From: Intoshia linei
Lineage: Eukaryota > Orthonectida > Rhopaluridae
NCBI GenBank assembly: GCA_001642005.1
Contig: LWCA01000582.1
Span: 1-22,726 of the forward strand
Length of the DNA: 22,726 nucleotides
Direction of reading: 5' to 3'
The notes under the pieces were generated by a model that was not told the origin of the DNA, did not search any database, and saw nothing but the letters and a program-made list of their open reading frames with translations. Positions 1 to 11,178 of this stretch are shown in pieces; within the stretch, counting starts at the first letter, position 1, and each line of letters begins with the position of its first letter. The position numbers were made by a program, and so were the translations under genes.

Positions 1-1196
1 TCATTGTTTTATGTAGTAAAAGGTTAAATCCCAATATAATTATGGATATTACTTCTAAAATTGCTAATTCCATCAGGGCTAAAGCACTTCAAAGGCGTCT
101 TTTCAAAAGTCAATCTGAAGAAAACCGTGAATTAGTTTTACACACAAACGTACGATCGCTCAACAGAAGTGTATTTTTGGAAAGATTTATCATTTTATTA
201 TACGATATTAAAATATTTCTTCGGAATCGGAATGATAATTATGCAGAACTCTATGATAAACAATGGCTATGTGAATTATCGTTTTTAGTAGATTTTACGG
301 GAATATTGACTATGTTGAATCGAGAATTACAAGGGAAAAATAAAACGTTAATAGATATGATAAATATTGATTCTTTTAAAAACACAATTCCTTTAATAAT
401 TAATGATCTCAATATAAAAAAAATTTAAATATTTTTCCAATATCACCAATTTTTGTAAAAATAACCCTGATGCTAATATTAATTGTAATAAATTTATTAC
501 TGAAATAAAAATTATTCAGATTTCAACAGCAGATTCAGTGATTTTCAGAAAATAAAAGACATATTAGAATATTTAATTAATCTTTCAAATCTGAATTAAA
601 TACAAGTTATATTTAAAAAAAAATCAGTCATTTGATTTTGATTACAATGAAACAGAATTGAAAATTGTATCATTGAAATCTGATTTATTGTTAAGGGTTT
701 ATTCTATGGATAACGATTTCTGCAAATATTTATCAAAAGAGAAATACAATATAAGTAGGATGTGTTCAGAATATGTTCAATCATGTTTCGGTTCGACATA
801 CTTATGCGAATCAGCGTTTTCTGTAATGAACTCAATAAAATCAAAAAATCGGTCGTCCCTTACTGATAAAAACTTGGAAAATTTAATGAAATTATCCTTG
901 TCAAATTACACTCCTAATTTTAATAAACTAGTAAATTACACAAAAATACAACCATCTCATTAATGATTAAAAGTAAATATTTCAACTAATTATTAATTAA
1001 TATAAATATTTTAGTAATGCAACAAAACATTTGGATTTTTTTAACTATGAAGTGTATTCAATTTATATAATAAAATTTTATTATTTTTTAATTTGTATTA
1101 TAATGTCCTATTACTTATTAAATTTCTGTATAGTCGATCGCTAGTATTTAAAAAAATATAAAGTCGATCTCTAAAAAATCAAGTTGGCCAGCTCTG
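1..1196 (+). mobile_element. hAT transposon remnant (ZBED5/GTF2IRD2-like), 3' part
   Basis: This is the right-hand part of a DNA transposon whose left end lies outside the window. It holds decayed transposase coding sequence (3-963), an AT-rich 3' untranslated stretch, and a terminal sequence at 1183-1196 (GTTGGCCAGCTCTG). Read on the other strand this gives CAGAGCTGGCCAAC, close to the CAG-GG-TGGCCAAC terminal repeat of many hAT elements. If 1196 is the last base, the 8-bp target duplication would begin at 1197 (GTATAGAT); its partner cannot be checked here. The element is inactive because the transposase frame is broken at several places. Confidence 0.75.
3..963 (+). pseudogene. hAT transposase pseudogene, C-terminal portion
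   Basis: The first frame is open from the left edge (codons start at position 3) to the stop at 426-428. It resembles the middle of GTF2IRD2/ZBED5/FAM200-type hAT transposases: an 'RLFKS' segment, then a 'LHTNVRSLNR' block (families usually have LxHTEVRWLSRG), then 'LQGKN'. After 428 the homology continues with shifts and stops: 'DFQKIKDILEYL' near 533-575, then an open frame 658-963 with 'FGSTYLCESAFSVMNSIKSK' followed by 'RSSLTDKNLENLMKLS'. That last block is the hAT C-terminal dimerisation region. The tryptophan of the VRWL block is replaced by serine and at least two frame breaks lie between 428 and 658, so this is a dead copy. No start codon is visible because the 5' part is outside the window. 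Confidence 0.85.
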
Positions 1197-1204
1197 GTAT
1201 AGAT

Positions 1205-1540
1205 CCTAGACTTCATAACGTTTGAAAAAAACTTCGATTTAGATTCGATCTAAATTTTAGATTAAATTGAGTCAAGTTTTAGTGAATTTTTATGGGAATA
1301 AAGGTCAGTTGAACGTTTAATCATGAATATTAAATTAATATTATTTTCATTTAAGGTTCAAGAAAAGTTACATTATATCTTCAAAAAGGTTTTACCAATT
1401 ATATTGCAAATTTTAATCAATATATAAATAATATTTAGATAAATGTGAATGAACTGATTTGATTATTATTTTTTACAGCAAATGTAAATAAAGTTTAGTA
1501 TAATATTTAATTGCTCAAGATTAGTTTTTTCAAGTTTACT
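1205..1540. other. intergenic, no gene seen
   Basis: AT-rich spacer between the hAT end and the HIG1-domain gene. It holds a short hairpin at 1238-1254 (TTTAGAT arms, 3-base loop). The promoter of the next gene must lie here but no clear core motif can be singled out in such AT-rich sequence. Confidence 0.4.
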
Positions 1541-1817
1541 ATGATGTCCAACTCGAAAGACATTGCTGGATTTAAATTATATAAAGATCCATTTTACATT
1601 ATGGCTTGCGGGGGGATTTTTAGAACCATAAATTCATATAAATTTAGCTGTTATTCTCACATCCGGATCCTTAATTAATGGACTAAGATCATTTGTAAAA
1701 AATGATTCTACTCGTCAGAACAAATATATGATGCTCCGTTGTGGATTTCAATTTTTAGCCATAAGTTTATTATACCTTTCTGATAAAAGGAAAAAAAAAT
1801 TTATACGCAATAAATAG
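1541..1817 (+). CDS. HIG1-domain protein (mitochondrial, RCF1/HIGD family)
   Basis: Proposed two-exon gene, 1541-1607 and 1648-1817, giving 78 residues. HIG1 proteins are small inner-membrane proteins with two transmembrane helices that associate with cytochrome c oxidase and respiratory supercomplexes. The spliced product has 'KDPFYIM', then 'SGSLINGLRSF' (family: NPxVPIG..., ALTYGLxSF), then 'NKYMMLRCGFQFLAISLLYL', which matches the family's MMRxRxxxQ segment and second helix. Two in-frame ATGs open the gene (1541, 1544). The two halves are in different frames. No GT donor exists between them, but a GC donor at 1608 with the AG at 1646-1647 gives a 40-bp phase-1 intron that restores the frame and a near-normal domain spacing. 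A frameshifted pseudogene is the main alternative. Confidence 0.62.
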
Positions 1818-3096
1818 TGTACATTATAATTAAAATTTTATCATATAAAATAATTTTTTCGTCACATAAAGCTTAAAATTTCATTCGCTTAATGTGTAGT
1901 CAATGTTGAAAAAGTAAGTAATTTTTAACTTTTTGAATCAATCATTTTCTCAAAAATTATTATTTTTTCAAAATTGTTTTATGTCTAATATCATTTCACT
2001 TATCATTAGCCCCGTAGAGAGGACTAGGGTAATATGATCGGCTTCGGTTATCAGCGGGCTAAATATTTCTCGATATGTCATTCAAGAATCTAAATTTCCT
2101 AATTATGGCAAAATTTTATATTGATAAACCAATGAATTATGTGTAAATCACAAGACGCTCATTTAAAAATTGAAGTTATTTGAATTTAAATTTAAACCTT
2201 TGTGGGCCCATTTATTTAAACTTACCAATTTTGCTATTTTAATCATACTTTGTATATACAAAGTTGACTATATAGTTTTTAGATTTCAGATTAAGCAATG
2301 GATAATGGACCAATATTCTTTTAATTTGTATAAGCGACCTCACAATTATCATTTACAGCATCATGGTATCCACTCTTGGAATTTCACGGCCCTGGTTATC
2401 GTAAATTATATTTTCATATCAAATGTAGAAACTTACAAATCTACACATATGTAAAGTTTAAGTCAAATTTAAATAATTAATTTTAGATGAAACAAGATTA
2501 TCTATAAAACGAAAATTCGTAATGGACAATCACATATTGTTTTATATTTTAAACGCCGCTGATATTTTGTATTCAATCTTTATATTAGATAAAGGAAACT
2601 TTTTTTGCGGATAAATATAGCAATATTCTTCCTAGATCATTGAAATATAATCTATGCCTTTTTGGAGTTTCTTACGATTATCATCGGATCCCCTTTTGAG
2701 AATCAATGGTATAAATTAGATCAGAGTGAAAGTTTATTGACAATTATTAATTAAACTCAATTGAATTTAATTAATTTATAAATGATACATTTGTTTTATG
2801 ATATACTCTTTTCTAGATTTTTACAATGAAATATTCTTTGCTGGAATTTTTCGAGACGTAGTCGAGGCAGTGATCTATTAAAACATTGCTATTGGTTATG
2901 ATGATAATTTGAAAAGAAACATTCAGGATTGTACAAGTTTTGAATTTTGTTTTCTTGTTGACATGAATCACCAGAGTGCAAACAATGACCAGCTTTTGGA
3001 CGCAAGTGTAAAATTAATATTTTGGTAAATATTGACATAATTTTTCATTAATTTGTATAGCATTTAAGTTAAAAAATTGAATAATCTCAAATAAAG
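1818..3096. other. spacer of about 1.3 kb without a recognised gene
   Basis: Nothing here can be assigned. A continuous frame runs 2170-2454 without an ATG at its head, and a 30-codon ATG frame lies at 2522-2614; neither resembles a family I know. The sequence is less AT-rich around 2010-2060 and 2370-2400, which may mark the ends of a small repeat (see 2052-2394). Because genes in this window are cut by introns of about 35 bp, a very short or fast-evolving gene could be missed. Confidence 0.4.
2052..2394. repeat. possible small TIR element
   Basis: The left boundary reads CAGCGGGCTAAAT and the right boundary, read on the other strand, CAGGGCCGTGAAAT, so the ends form an imperfect inverted repeat beginning CAG as in hAT elements. 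The 7-mer GGTTATC occurs at both edges (2046-2052 and 2394-2400), which could be a target duplication, but its length and register do not match a clean 8-bp hAT duplication. Treat as a weak candidate. Confidence 0.25.
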
Positions 3097-6000
3097 ATGA
3101 ATTTAAATTCTGATTTTATTCAGCAAAGCATCAGATTACTCAGACTAAACAAAAAACCTCAAAAATATCGATCAAATACATTAACAAAATCAAAATTAAA
3201 ACGACAGCTACAAAAAAATATTAAATTCATCAATGATTACTATTCTGGTACATTTGGTTCAAGCAAATTATCCAACAATCCTATTTCACCAAGTTTATAT
3301 ATATCTCAATCGTTCCTGATAGGTCAAATACACAAAAACTTACCAGAATTAAAAGATATTCACTGTATTAACGATGAACCTAATGATACGATCATACCAG
3401 TGGCCACAGAAGGCTTAGAAACTGTTCCTAGATCTATTGAACGTTCAGTCGATTCTGAAATAAATCATGATTATCCTAAATCTGTACCCAATGAATCTAA
3501 TGACACAAACCAGTTAATAAAACGTCAAAATTTATTTAAGATCGATACACCTCCTTCAGTAGGTTACAAACATTTATGCGTGGAAACTCTTAAAATGAAC
3601 GATCTTAATGACTATTTTATTTTTGATGTGCCTTCTCAAGAACGCAAATGCAAATATCATTTGTATGCCCCAGGATATTTTATTCGAAAAAGCAATACAT
3701 TTTTGTCTATGGCCAAGTTTCGATCGTGTCTGAATACAATTGGTTCAGCCATATTTACTAAAAATATGAAAGATGTAGTGGCCAAGTTAAACTCAATTAG
3801 CGAAAGTTATAATCTTGCATTTTCGTTAGGTTTGACTGGGAATAGTGCTACTATAACGGGAAACTTTTTTTGTATTGAATTTGAATTTAACCATAAAGGT
3901 TACCCCATTTCAGTAACAGTACGGAACCGAGCAAAATCTTTCACATCACAAAAATTGATTAAAATGATTCGTCGTAACAATTATGAAGAGTTGGTTGAAC
4001 ATATCAAAGGTTTTAGTATCATCAATGAATTTTCTCTAAATAAAAATTCTAAATCGATTTGTATTAAAGCTTTGGACGAACTGGAAACTGATTTGACTGG
4101 TTTGCAGGACTTTCAATTGTAATTTTATTTCTTATTAAGTTTTACATTTTTAGTGATGGAAATTTAATGGAAATAATTCATTCAACTCCTATGGGTGTTT
4201 TAATTCCCAGAGAATCATTAGGTACTTGTATATTTTCTGAAGTAATCCCTTTTTAGGAAAACCATTACAACTTGTCTACTTTTTACCGCCATCCAATCCA
4301 ATTTCGAATAAAAATACATTAAATACGAAACAAAAAATTTCAGGTTGGTCATTTATTTCTTATTTTAATTATATTTAGCATTGAAATCTATAGATGTTGG
4401 GTTTCGTGTTAATATAGAACTAGGAATGCATCCATCAAATTGTATGCTACAAACAAGTCGCCTTTTAGCGAGAAGTATTACACCAGATGGACACGAAATT
4501 CCTGTTTTCATGTCTCACAATGCCTCGAATTGTAGTTTGGTTCCGGCAACCTTTGTGGCAAAATTGAATAAACCAATCCCAATGATTTATTCCATTTACG
4601 TAAAAATTACAAAGGATATTGGGTTTGATTCAAACTTGAGTGATTCCTACAAAGATTCTTATTTGAGCCTAATGCACGAACAAATGAAAATGGATAGTAA
4701 GATGTATGAAAAACTTTACACAAAAAAATGTATTAATAGTGATAATTTTACGTGTGATTTGAATGGTATTTTAATCGATAGAATTAAATTAAATCATCCG
4801 AGAAGTATACCTTTAATAGTATTGATGCTACGAACTCAAGCTCATCTAAACACCTTAATTGTTAATTTACACAATTTTAATGATATTCCACCCGAGTATC
4901 ATAAAATTGTTTCTTCTATACGTGTTGACATATTGGATTATAATCACCTTATAGTAGAGTTTATGCATCCTCAGTCTTTAGATTTTGTTGTTATAGATTT
5001 GCACATAATGGGTGCTTATGATTACTCGTGTAAAATTGAGTATGGAGAAATAAAAGAAACTGTTAAGATATGTGATGATTTTTTAAAAAAACTGAAGGAA
5101 ACATTATCCCTACCTTTTTGTGTTGTACAATTGCATAATTATTTCAAACGCCCAGATTCCCAAAATGAATTATCTTTTTTGAAAAACAATTTAAAAAAAG
5201 TAAAGATATGTACAATGTCTCCAGAGGATAGACAGGATTTTGAATGGATCAAAAACATTTTAAAAAGGATTGATCTGAATCAACATCAGAACAGAATGGA
5301 ATTGAATCGTCTCAATTATTCAAAAAGTGAAAATTCTAAATTTATCAAATCTGATATTTTAATGAATTTAAACAACAAAACTTTTAAAAACGCCACTAGC
5401 TTTAACAGTTGTAATTACTTTTTGAATCCCATATATTTCAATTATTTGAAAAAAAGAGCAGTTGAAATTATATCGTCTATTTCTAAAAAAATTAACTTGG
5501 TGGATTTCATTACAAATACAAATTTACCTGAAAAAGAACCAAAGTCTCTTTTTTATTATTACTCTAAACGAATTTGGACCAAAAAAAACTATGAACTGCA
5601 AACACAACATTCAGATGTAGGTTCTTCCAGGAATGACAGCTTTCCTGGTAAGGACACTGAATTGGGTGCTACAACAAAGCGAAAAACAAAAAAAAGGAAA
5701 ACATCTTCAGATATTGGACCTTTAAATGCAAATGAGAAAAATAGTCTTGATGAAGCTATCAGCGCACAAACCAAGCCTCCCAAACGGAAATATACTCGAC
5801 GGAAAAGTAAAGATTCTCCTGCAGATAAACACAGTGGTAAAATTGATTTGGATGAAAGGCAGGATGATTTGAAAATATACAATAATTCCTGTTCGATGGA
5901 AACTAATGCTGATAAGCAAAACGAGGGAGCTTCTATCAGTTCAATTGTAATTTCTCCAAATAAATTTTGTAAAAGTTTACAAGATAATAGTCAAATAAAT

Positions 6001-8430
6001 CCTAATAAACTGGAAATGGATCAGTTGCAACCGATTAAAAAAAAGAGAAAATATAGACGTAAAAAGGATGTTGAATTAAAACCGAATTCTAATAAATTGT
6101 CTTTTAATCACAATTTAAGTTGCGATGTTCACCCTAATGTATCATTTGATTCATCTTCGGACTTTTCTAACAAACTTAAAATAAGAAATAGAAGTAAAGT
6201 AACTCGTATTGTTGAAGAAAATTCACCAGTTTTTAACATTGAAGATTATACCTTGCCACCTAATTGTGATGTGAATATTGTCAAGTATTTTATGAAAGAA
6301 ATAGAGCTTACCAGCAAGCCGAGGCGACCTGGTCGCCCTCCAAAACCAAAAACTCTGGCTAAACGTCAGATGCAAAAATTTAAAAGTGCAGTTAAACTCA
6401 CATTGCAATATCAGAATAAAACGGAACAAAAAAATTCGATGCAAAAGCGAGATTTTTTTGTTAATGATGAAAGTAGTGAATCGACGAGTCATATCACCAA
6501 TAAAATGGAACCCATAAACTATAAGCATAACGATATCTATGACGGTAATTTTACTAGTCGTAAGAGAAAACCAGAAGAAATTCAGCAAGGTTTGAATTTA
6601 TCGAGTAAATCTGTTACTTTACTGAATTTTGAAGAATCTGATAAAATAAAAGAAGAATTTGAATCACATAATGTAGAAATTTGTCGTAGTTCTAAATCGA
6701 TGAAATTGAGTCGAAACGAATTAAAACACAAATCTATTGGTAAATACATGGATTTACCAATTGAATACTATAAGAACTTGGAAAAACCAGAAATAAATGA
6801 TAATGAGCATTCTGATTTTGACGAAAAAGAATGTTTAGAAGAAGAAAAATTGGGTATTGATCAAAATGATACAATATTGGAAAATGAGAATTTACCTAAT
6901 ATAGAAAATACAGATTCCGATGATAAAATTTTAAATGTTTACCGTATAAAACCAAATGTGAGTGAAATTTCTAATATAGGTCTTGATAAAGATATTAAAA
7001 AATTGAAAATATGCATTCAAGTGACACCAAATTCAACTAAGAAGCAGAAAATTGAAAAAATGATTATGTCAGATGAAAGTAACGTTCAAAATGATTTTGA
7101 TAGCAAAGAAGAATCTTTTGAACTTAAACCAGTTGTGCTTAATAAAATCGAATCGAGTAAAAAATTGTCAATGATCTTAGACAGACTTTCAAAAAATGAT
7201 TCAATTAAAACTAAAAATCTCTCTCAATCAATTCCTGATTCTTCAAAATTTCAAACCTCTTCGTCTAAAGAAAATCAATGCAATGAAAGCGTTGAAAAAT
7301 GCATCGCAGGTCAGTCTAACAGCCCTGAAGGGAACTCTAGCCGTCAAAAAATTTCATTATTGCGTGTGATTAATGATTTGACAAATAAAATGAATTCACC
7401 CAAAAACACCAAGAAGAAAAGCACCAGTCAAGGTATATAAATCTGCAGTTCTCAAACAAATTTTAAATAATAAAAGGGTTTGAGAACATCTGCGTAGTAT
7501 TGTATGCTATATTTTAATTAGAATTGATGAAAAAGGTTAGGTTGTTAGACGATCCGAACAAGGTTATTTTTCTATTTATTTTTAATGGTTAAGTCTTTAT
7601 CGTTGACTTACTTATGTATATTGTTTATAATTTAATTATAGGTTGCTCCTCTGGTGAAAAATTCAATGAATAAAGATGATGTAGCCAATAATAGTAAGTT
7701 AATAGCTAAGAAATTTAAAAAAGTGGAAATTAGCTTAAAAGATAATACTCAAATTCCTCTACATAATCACACAAAGAGTGTTTCAACTAAGTCTAATTGT
7801 TCTTCTAATGTTCCACAAAAGAAAAAAACTTTTATTGACAATCTTTTTAAAAAAAGTGAACCTTCTTTGTTGGAAAAGGTTGGATACGAAGCAGAATTGA
7901 AAAAACTGAATGAACTAAAGTACAAATCTCCTCTTGTTAAAAATAATACTAATACAGATTATAAAAAAGACAATTTTCTTAAAACGCCAAATTTACGCTA
8001 TGATAACCAATTCAAATTGAAAAATTCTTTTAATTCTGATCGTAGTAAATACCAAAATCATTATTATTCTAACAATGAAAGTGACAATGGTTATAAAGGT
8101 ATTAAATACAATACTCCATTAAAACCAGTATTGTCAGATATCAGAAGGTACAACTTTAACAATCGAAATTTAGGCAGATTTAATAGATCATTTCGATATG
8201 ATAGAAATAATAATAAGAGTGAAAATACTCAGTTTAAAATGCATAATTATAAAAATGATGTAAACCCGAGAAAAGTATTTCAAGAAAATTCGTTTAATGT
8301 TCGAAATAACCGTTCAAATAGATATAACCAACGACATTTCTATTCAAATTACAGAAATATGCATAATCGTTTTTCAAGTAAAAACAAAAAATATAAGTCT
8401 CACCAATCATCCAATTCAAAAATGGATTAG
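3097..8430 (+). CDS. MED1: Mediator complex subunit MED1
   Basis: MED1 is the Mediator subunit that links activators to RNA polymerase II. Exons: 3097-4118, 4154-4221, 4257-4343, 4379-7432, then probably a 14-nt exon 7522-7535 and a last exon 7642-8430, about 1,677 residues in all (human MED1 is about 1,580). The first three introns are each exactly 35 bp and phase-consistent. The conserved Med1 domain starts near residue 205 ('FRSCLNTIGSAIF', 'HIKGFSIINEF') and runs through 'MGVLIPRESLGKP', 'ATFVAKLNKPIP' and 'LNHPRSIPLIVLMLR'. The rest is disordered and Ser/Asn/Lys-rich, with basic clusters near residues 825-880 and 950 and an AT-hook near residue 1040. I found no LxxLL nuclear-receptor box. 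The 3' junctions between 7433 and 7641 are uncertain: a separate gene starting at the ATG at 7666 is the alternative for the last exon. Confidence 0.92.
6317..6352 (+). other. AT-hook motif in the MED1 tail
   Basis: The codons spell PRRPGRPPKPK, a close match to the AT-hook consensus (a GRP core flanked by basic residues), which binds the minor groove of AT-rich DNA. Vertebrate MED1, as I remember it, does not carry this motif, so it may be lineage-specific. Lysine/arginine clusters upstream (KRKTKKRKT, KRKYTRRKSK, KKKRKYRRKK) look like nuclear localisation signals. Confidence 0.7.
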
Positions 8431-8491
8431 GAACCTTACTCTAATACTTAATATTAACCATTTGTGTTGTTTTTTATTTATCAGAAATTGT

Positions 8492-8497
8492 AATAAA
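8492..8497 (+). other. AATAAA polyadenylation signal, MED1
   Basis: Canonical AATAAA about 60 bases after the last MED1 stop codon, a normal distance for a short 3' UTR. In DNA this AT-rich chance matches are common, so the assignment rests on position. Confidence 0.45.
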
Positions 8498-8624
8498 TAT
8501 TAAATTTCTATGTCTATGTATTTCCATTTGTTTATTATACATATTTGGGTTAATTTAAATATTTATTTTAACTTTGGTGTCGTTATTTTTTGATTATGAA
8601 GTTTAGGAATTTAATAATATAGAA

Positions 8625-8771
8625 CGGGGTTTCTCAATCTTTCTCTGGTAGACCGCAAATATTTTAGTGAACTTATATTAAAATCGATCAATGGATATAT
8701 TGACTTAATCATTTATTCATATTCTTCAAGGACCGCACAAAATTATGCATGCGGCAGTTGAAAAAATTAAG
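8625..8771. mobile_element. short hAT-like MITE, degenerate
   Basis: The left end reads CGGGGTTTCTCAATC followed by a GACCGC block, close to the common hAT/MITE terminus CAGGGGTTTCTCAACC...GACCGC. The right end carries GCGGCAGTTGAAAAA, roughly its inverted counterpart. Flanks ATATAGAA (8617-8624) and ATATGAAA (8772-8779) agree at six of eight positions, as expected of an aged 8-bp target duplication. It has no coding capacity. Confidence 0.45.
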
Positions 8772-9511
8772 ATATGAAATATATACTTTCTGATAATGTT
8801 TCGTTCTAATTGAGTACTTTAGATAAACAATAATTCTGCCCATTTAATAAATTAAAATAATTGAATGTATTTTTTATTTATTTTTTTTATGATTGCACCA
8901 AACAATTTAATAAATTTTTATATTTTGAATTGTGAATCTTATGACATTTTAATCGTATTCCATCACAAATAAATACCTTATTTTAATCAAAAATTTTTGT
9001 CTGGATAAATTTTTGAATAAAATTCATGAAATATATATTTACATTTGAAATGAATAATTCTATATTTTTGTGAATATTAGTACTGCCAATTTAGACAGTC
9101 TGTATGAATACATATTGAATTAAAATTTAGTAAATATAAAAAAAACAGGGATATCAAGTATTTTGAAAACATCAATAAATCATTAAATACAAATATTGCA
9201 TAATTAAATCTTTCTCAGTTGAATAATTCGTCTGTAATCCAGTCAAACTGTTTTTAAAATTAAACTACTTTTAATAGCTATTGGCAAATATATTGTGTTA
9301 TATATGATATATTAGTATTCCATTTCAAAATCAATTGCTGTATCTATGCTATACTAATGATTATCAGATTTTGTCTGATTTCATGAAATATACAATACCA
9401 AGAATATTATCTTATAATATTTATTAGACATACATGTCTAGACATACGCGTCCTTTGTCGAATACATAAATTTTAAAATCATTTTACATTTTTAACACAA
9501 ATATTTGTGGT

Positions 9512-10514
9512 ATGTTTCTATTATTTGAAAAATTGAATAACAAAAAAACCAAATTAAAATTACAAAATGTTTTTTCTAACAAAAGACCGTTATATAAATA
9601 TTTTTCAAAAGTATCAGTGTATAAACCACCAAAAAAATACAATAAACATAAGGTAGAAGTTAAAATTAAATTAAAAGTCGAATTCCCGAATGATTAATAT
9701 TATTAGAATATAATTTTCGATGATTATAGCGAACCATGTGACTTTACCAAACTATTCAACATTGGAAAGAGAAATATGATGATGATGTATGATCATTTTT
9801 ATAATAAACCATTTGAAAAAGAAGGTAAAAAATGAAAATATTCATTTCAGTATTTTTTAGGTGTTAAATATCAAAAAAAGACCAATAATGAAGCTCTTTG
9901 TAATCGATGCACATGCAAATTTGAAAACCTTGATAAGAATATCAAATCAAATAGAATTGATCGAATAATTACAACAAATATGGTTTAATCGTACCGACTG
10001 TGATAATTTTATTTAGAATTTTCAAAATTCCCTCACAGATCCGTCCAAAAAAAGTATTTATATTAGAAAAATAATTATTTTATAAATATCTTAGAATCAG
10101 AATGTACTATAGGAATAGATGGGTATGCAAACGATATAGTCAATCAGAGGTTTGAAAAAATTCTGATCAAAATTAATATTACCATAGATGGTTTAAAAAG
10201 CATTCTTCCAGGTATGATTCAGAAGCATTTCTCAAATACAAAGAAATTGGGTGTTTCATTGTCAGAAAATCTGAAAGTATGGATTCCGAATTGTCTTTAA
10301 GTGTCAGGTACCCAATTTCAAATGTTTATGATTTAATGTAAATTTTAGGGTTTCGAATGGATTTGTACATTTAAAAATAACTCAAGATAGTAAATTAAAT
10401 TATATAATAGGAAAGCATGGTCAATCATTTACTTCAATTGTTCAAATGATTGAACATTATTCTGAAATAGGTTTACCTGTTAAAGGATATTTGAAAATTA
10501 TGTTGAAGCATTGA
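9512..10514 (+). CDS. SHB-like SH2 adaptor protein
   Basis: Seven exons: 9512-9652, 9707-9824, 9861-9982, 10017-10053, 10095-10149, 10188-10307, 10349-10514. All six introns are GT-AG (54, 36, 34, 41, 38, 41 bp) and every junction keeps phase; the product is 252 residues. Residues 159-252 are an SH2 domain: opening Trp159, the alphaA arginine Arg166, the FLVR-type motif FIVRKS with phosphotyrosine-binding Arg184, 'LSLSVR', 'GFVHLKI', 'FTSIVQMIEHY' and the closing 'GLPVKG'. This ending, and a 'DDYSEP' motif at residues 52-57 with a 'YDHFYNKPFEKEG' block near 75, recall the SHB/SHD/SHE/SHF family (DDYxDPxD and YDxPYEPEG). These adaptors join tyrosine-phosphorylated receptors to downstream kinases. 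The protein is much shorter than vertebrate SHB. The start codon is the only ATG heading the frame; an upstream exon cannot be excluded. Confidence 0.8.
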
Positions 10515-11143
10515 TATGTTAAATGAAATAATTAAATACATTTTTATACAAAATTGTTATTCTAGATAATATGTAAAAATTAGTGGCAAGATAAGGTTAT
10601 TATGTACAAATTTACATGTTGAATGTATAATATTCAATATGTTCAATTTTAAAATATTTAATATTGAATACATTTATTCATCGAAAACAACTACAGAATA
10701 CCATAAATCACGTGTATAAAATATCTTATATATCTAGTATGTTGACGTGTGTAGTATAAACAATGCATGAAACATTTAAATTTTAATTCTAATTAACAAA
10801 ATAAATCTAAAGTGTCTTTTTTGTATACAATTATAAATCAATTTATTACGCGGTGAAAGCTTTCGATTCTGAGTAAAAGCTACCATATCCTTTTATTTAA
10901 TTTTATAATGTTTCACCGTGTCATGATTTCACTGTAACCAAAACTAAAAAATTTTTTTTCATTTGCTCTACTTATTAAATTATATTATTGATATATAAAA
11001 ATAAAGAAAAAAGTGTCTAAGTCACATCAAGTCTCAAAAATAATATACAGATAATTATCATATTACTCAATAATACATTACATGACAAAACTCGTATGAT
11101 GTTTATTTATTTTCTTATAATTATGTGTATAAATTATATGTAT

Positions 11144-11178
11144 ATATGCTATGCATTATAGTATAATGCATGGCATAT
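11144..11178. repeat. hairpin, 17-bp arms
   Basis: Arms 11144-11160 and 11162-11178 are inverted copies differing at one base (core ATGCATTATA / TATAATGCAT) around a single G. The structure is A/T-dominated and could extrude as a cruciform. No gene is attached to it. Confidence 0.7.

Larger units (their letters stand above)
8431..9511. other. spacer between MED1 and the SHB-like gene
   Basis: AT-rich sequence with no recognisable coding exon. It holds the probable MED1 polyadenylation signal and a short hAT-like MITE at 8625-8771. The promoter of the SHB-like gene should lie in its right half; I see no distinctive core element. Confidence 0.4.

Noticed and set aside
2170-2454. Open frame of 94 codons with a hydrophobic stretch and a HHGIHSWNF segment
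   Set aside because: It has no ATG at its head, no family that I recognise, and overlaps a possible repeat boundary. A 38-bp GT-AG segment inside it (2252-2289) would lead straight to a stop.
5589-6588. Three reverse-strand ORFs of 65-121 codons inside MED1 exon 4
   Set aside because: They lie antisense to a long exon with clear MED1 homology and have no recognisable similarity or splice context; they are shadows of the coding strand.
8297-8503. 68-codon frame overlapping the MED1 last exon
   Set aside because: Different frame within the Asn/Arg-rich MED1 exon, no homology; a by-product of the coding sequence and its 3' UTR.
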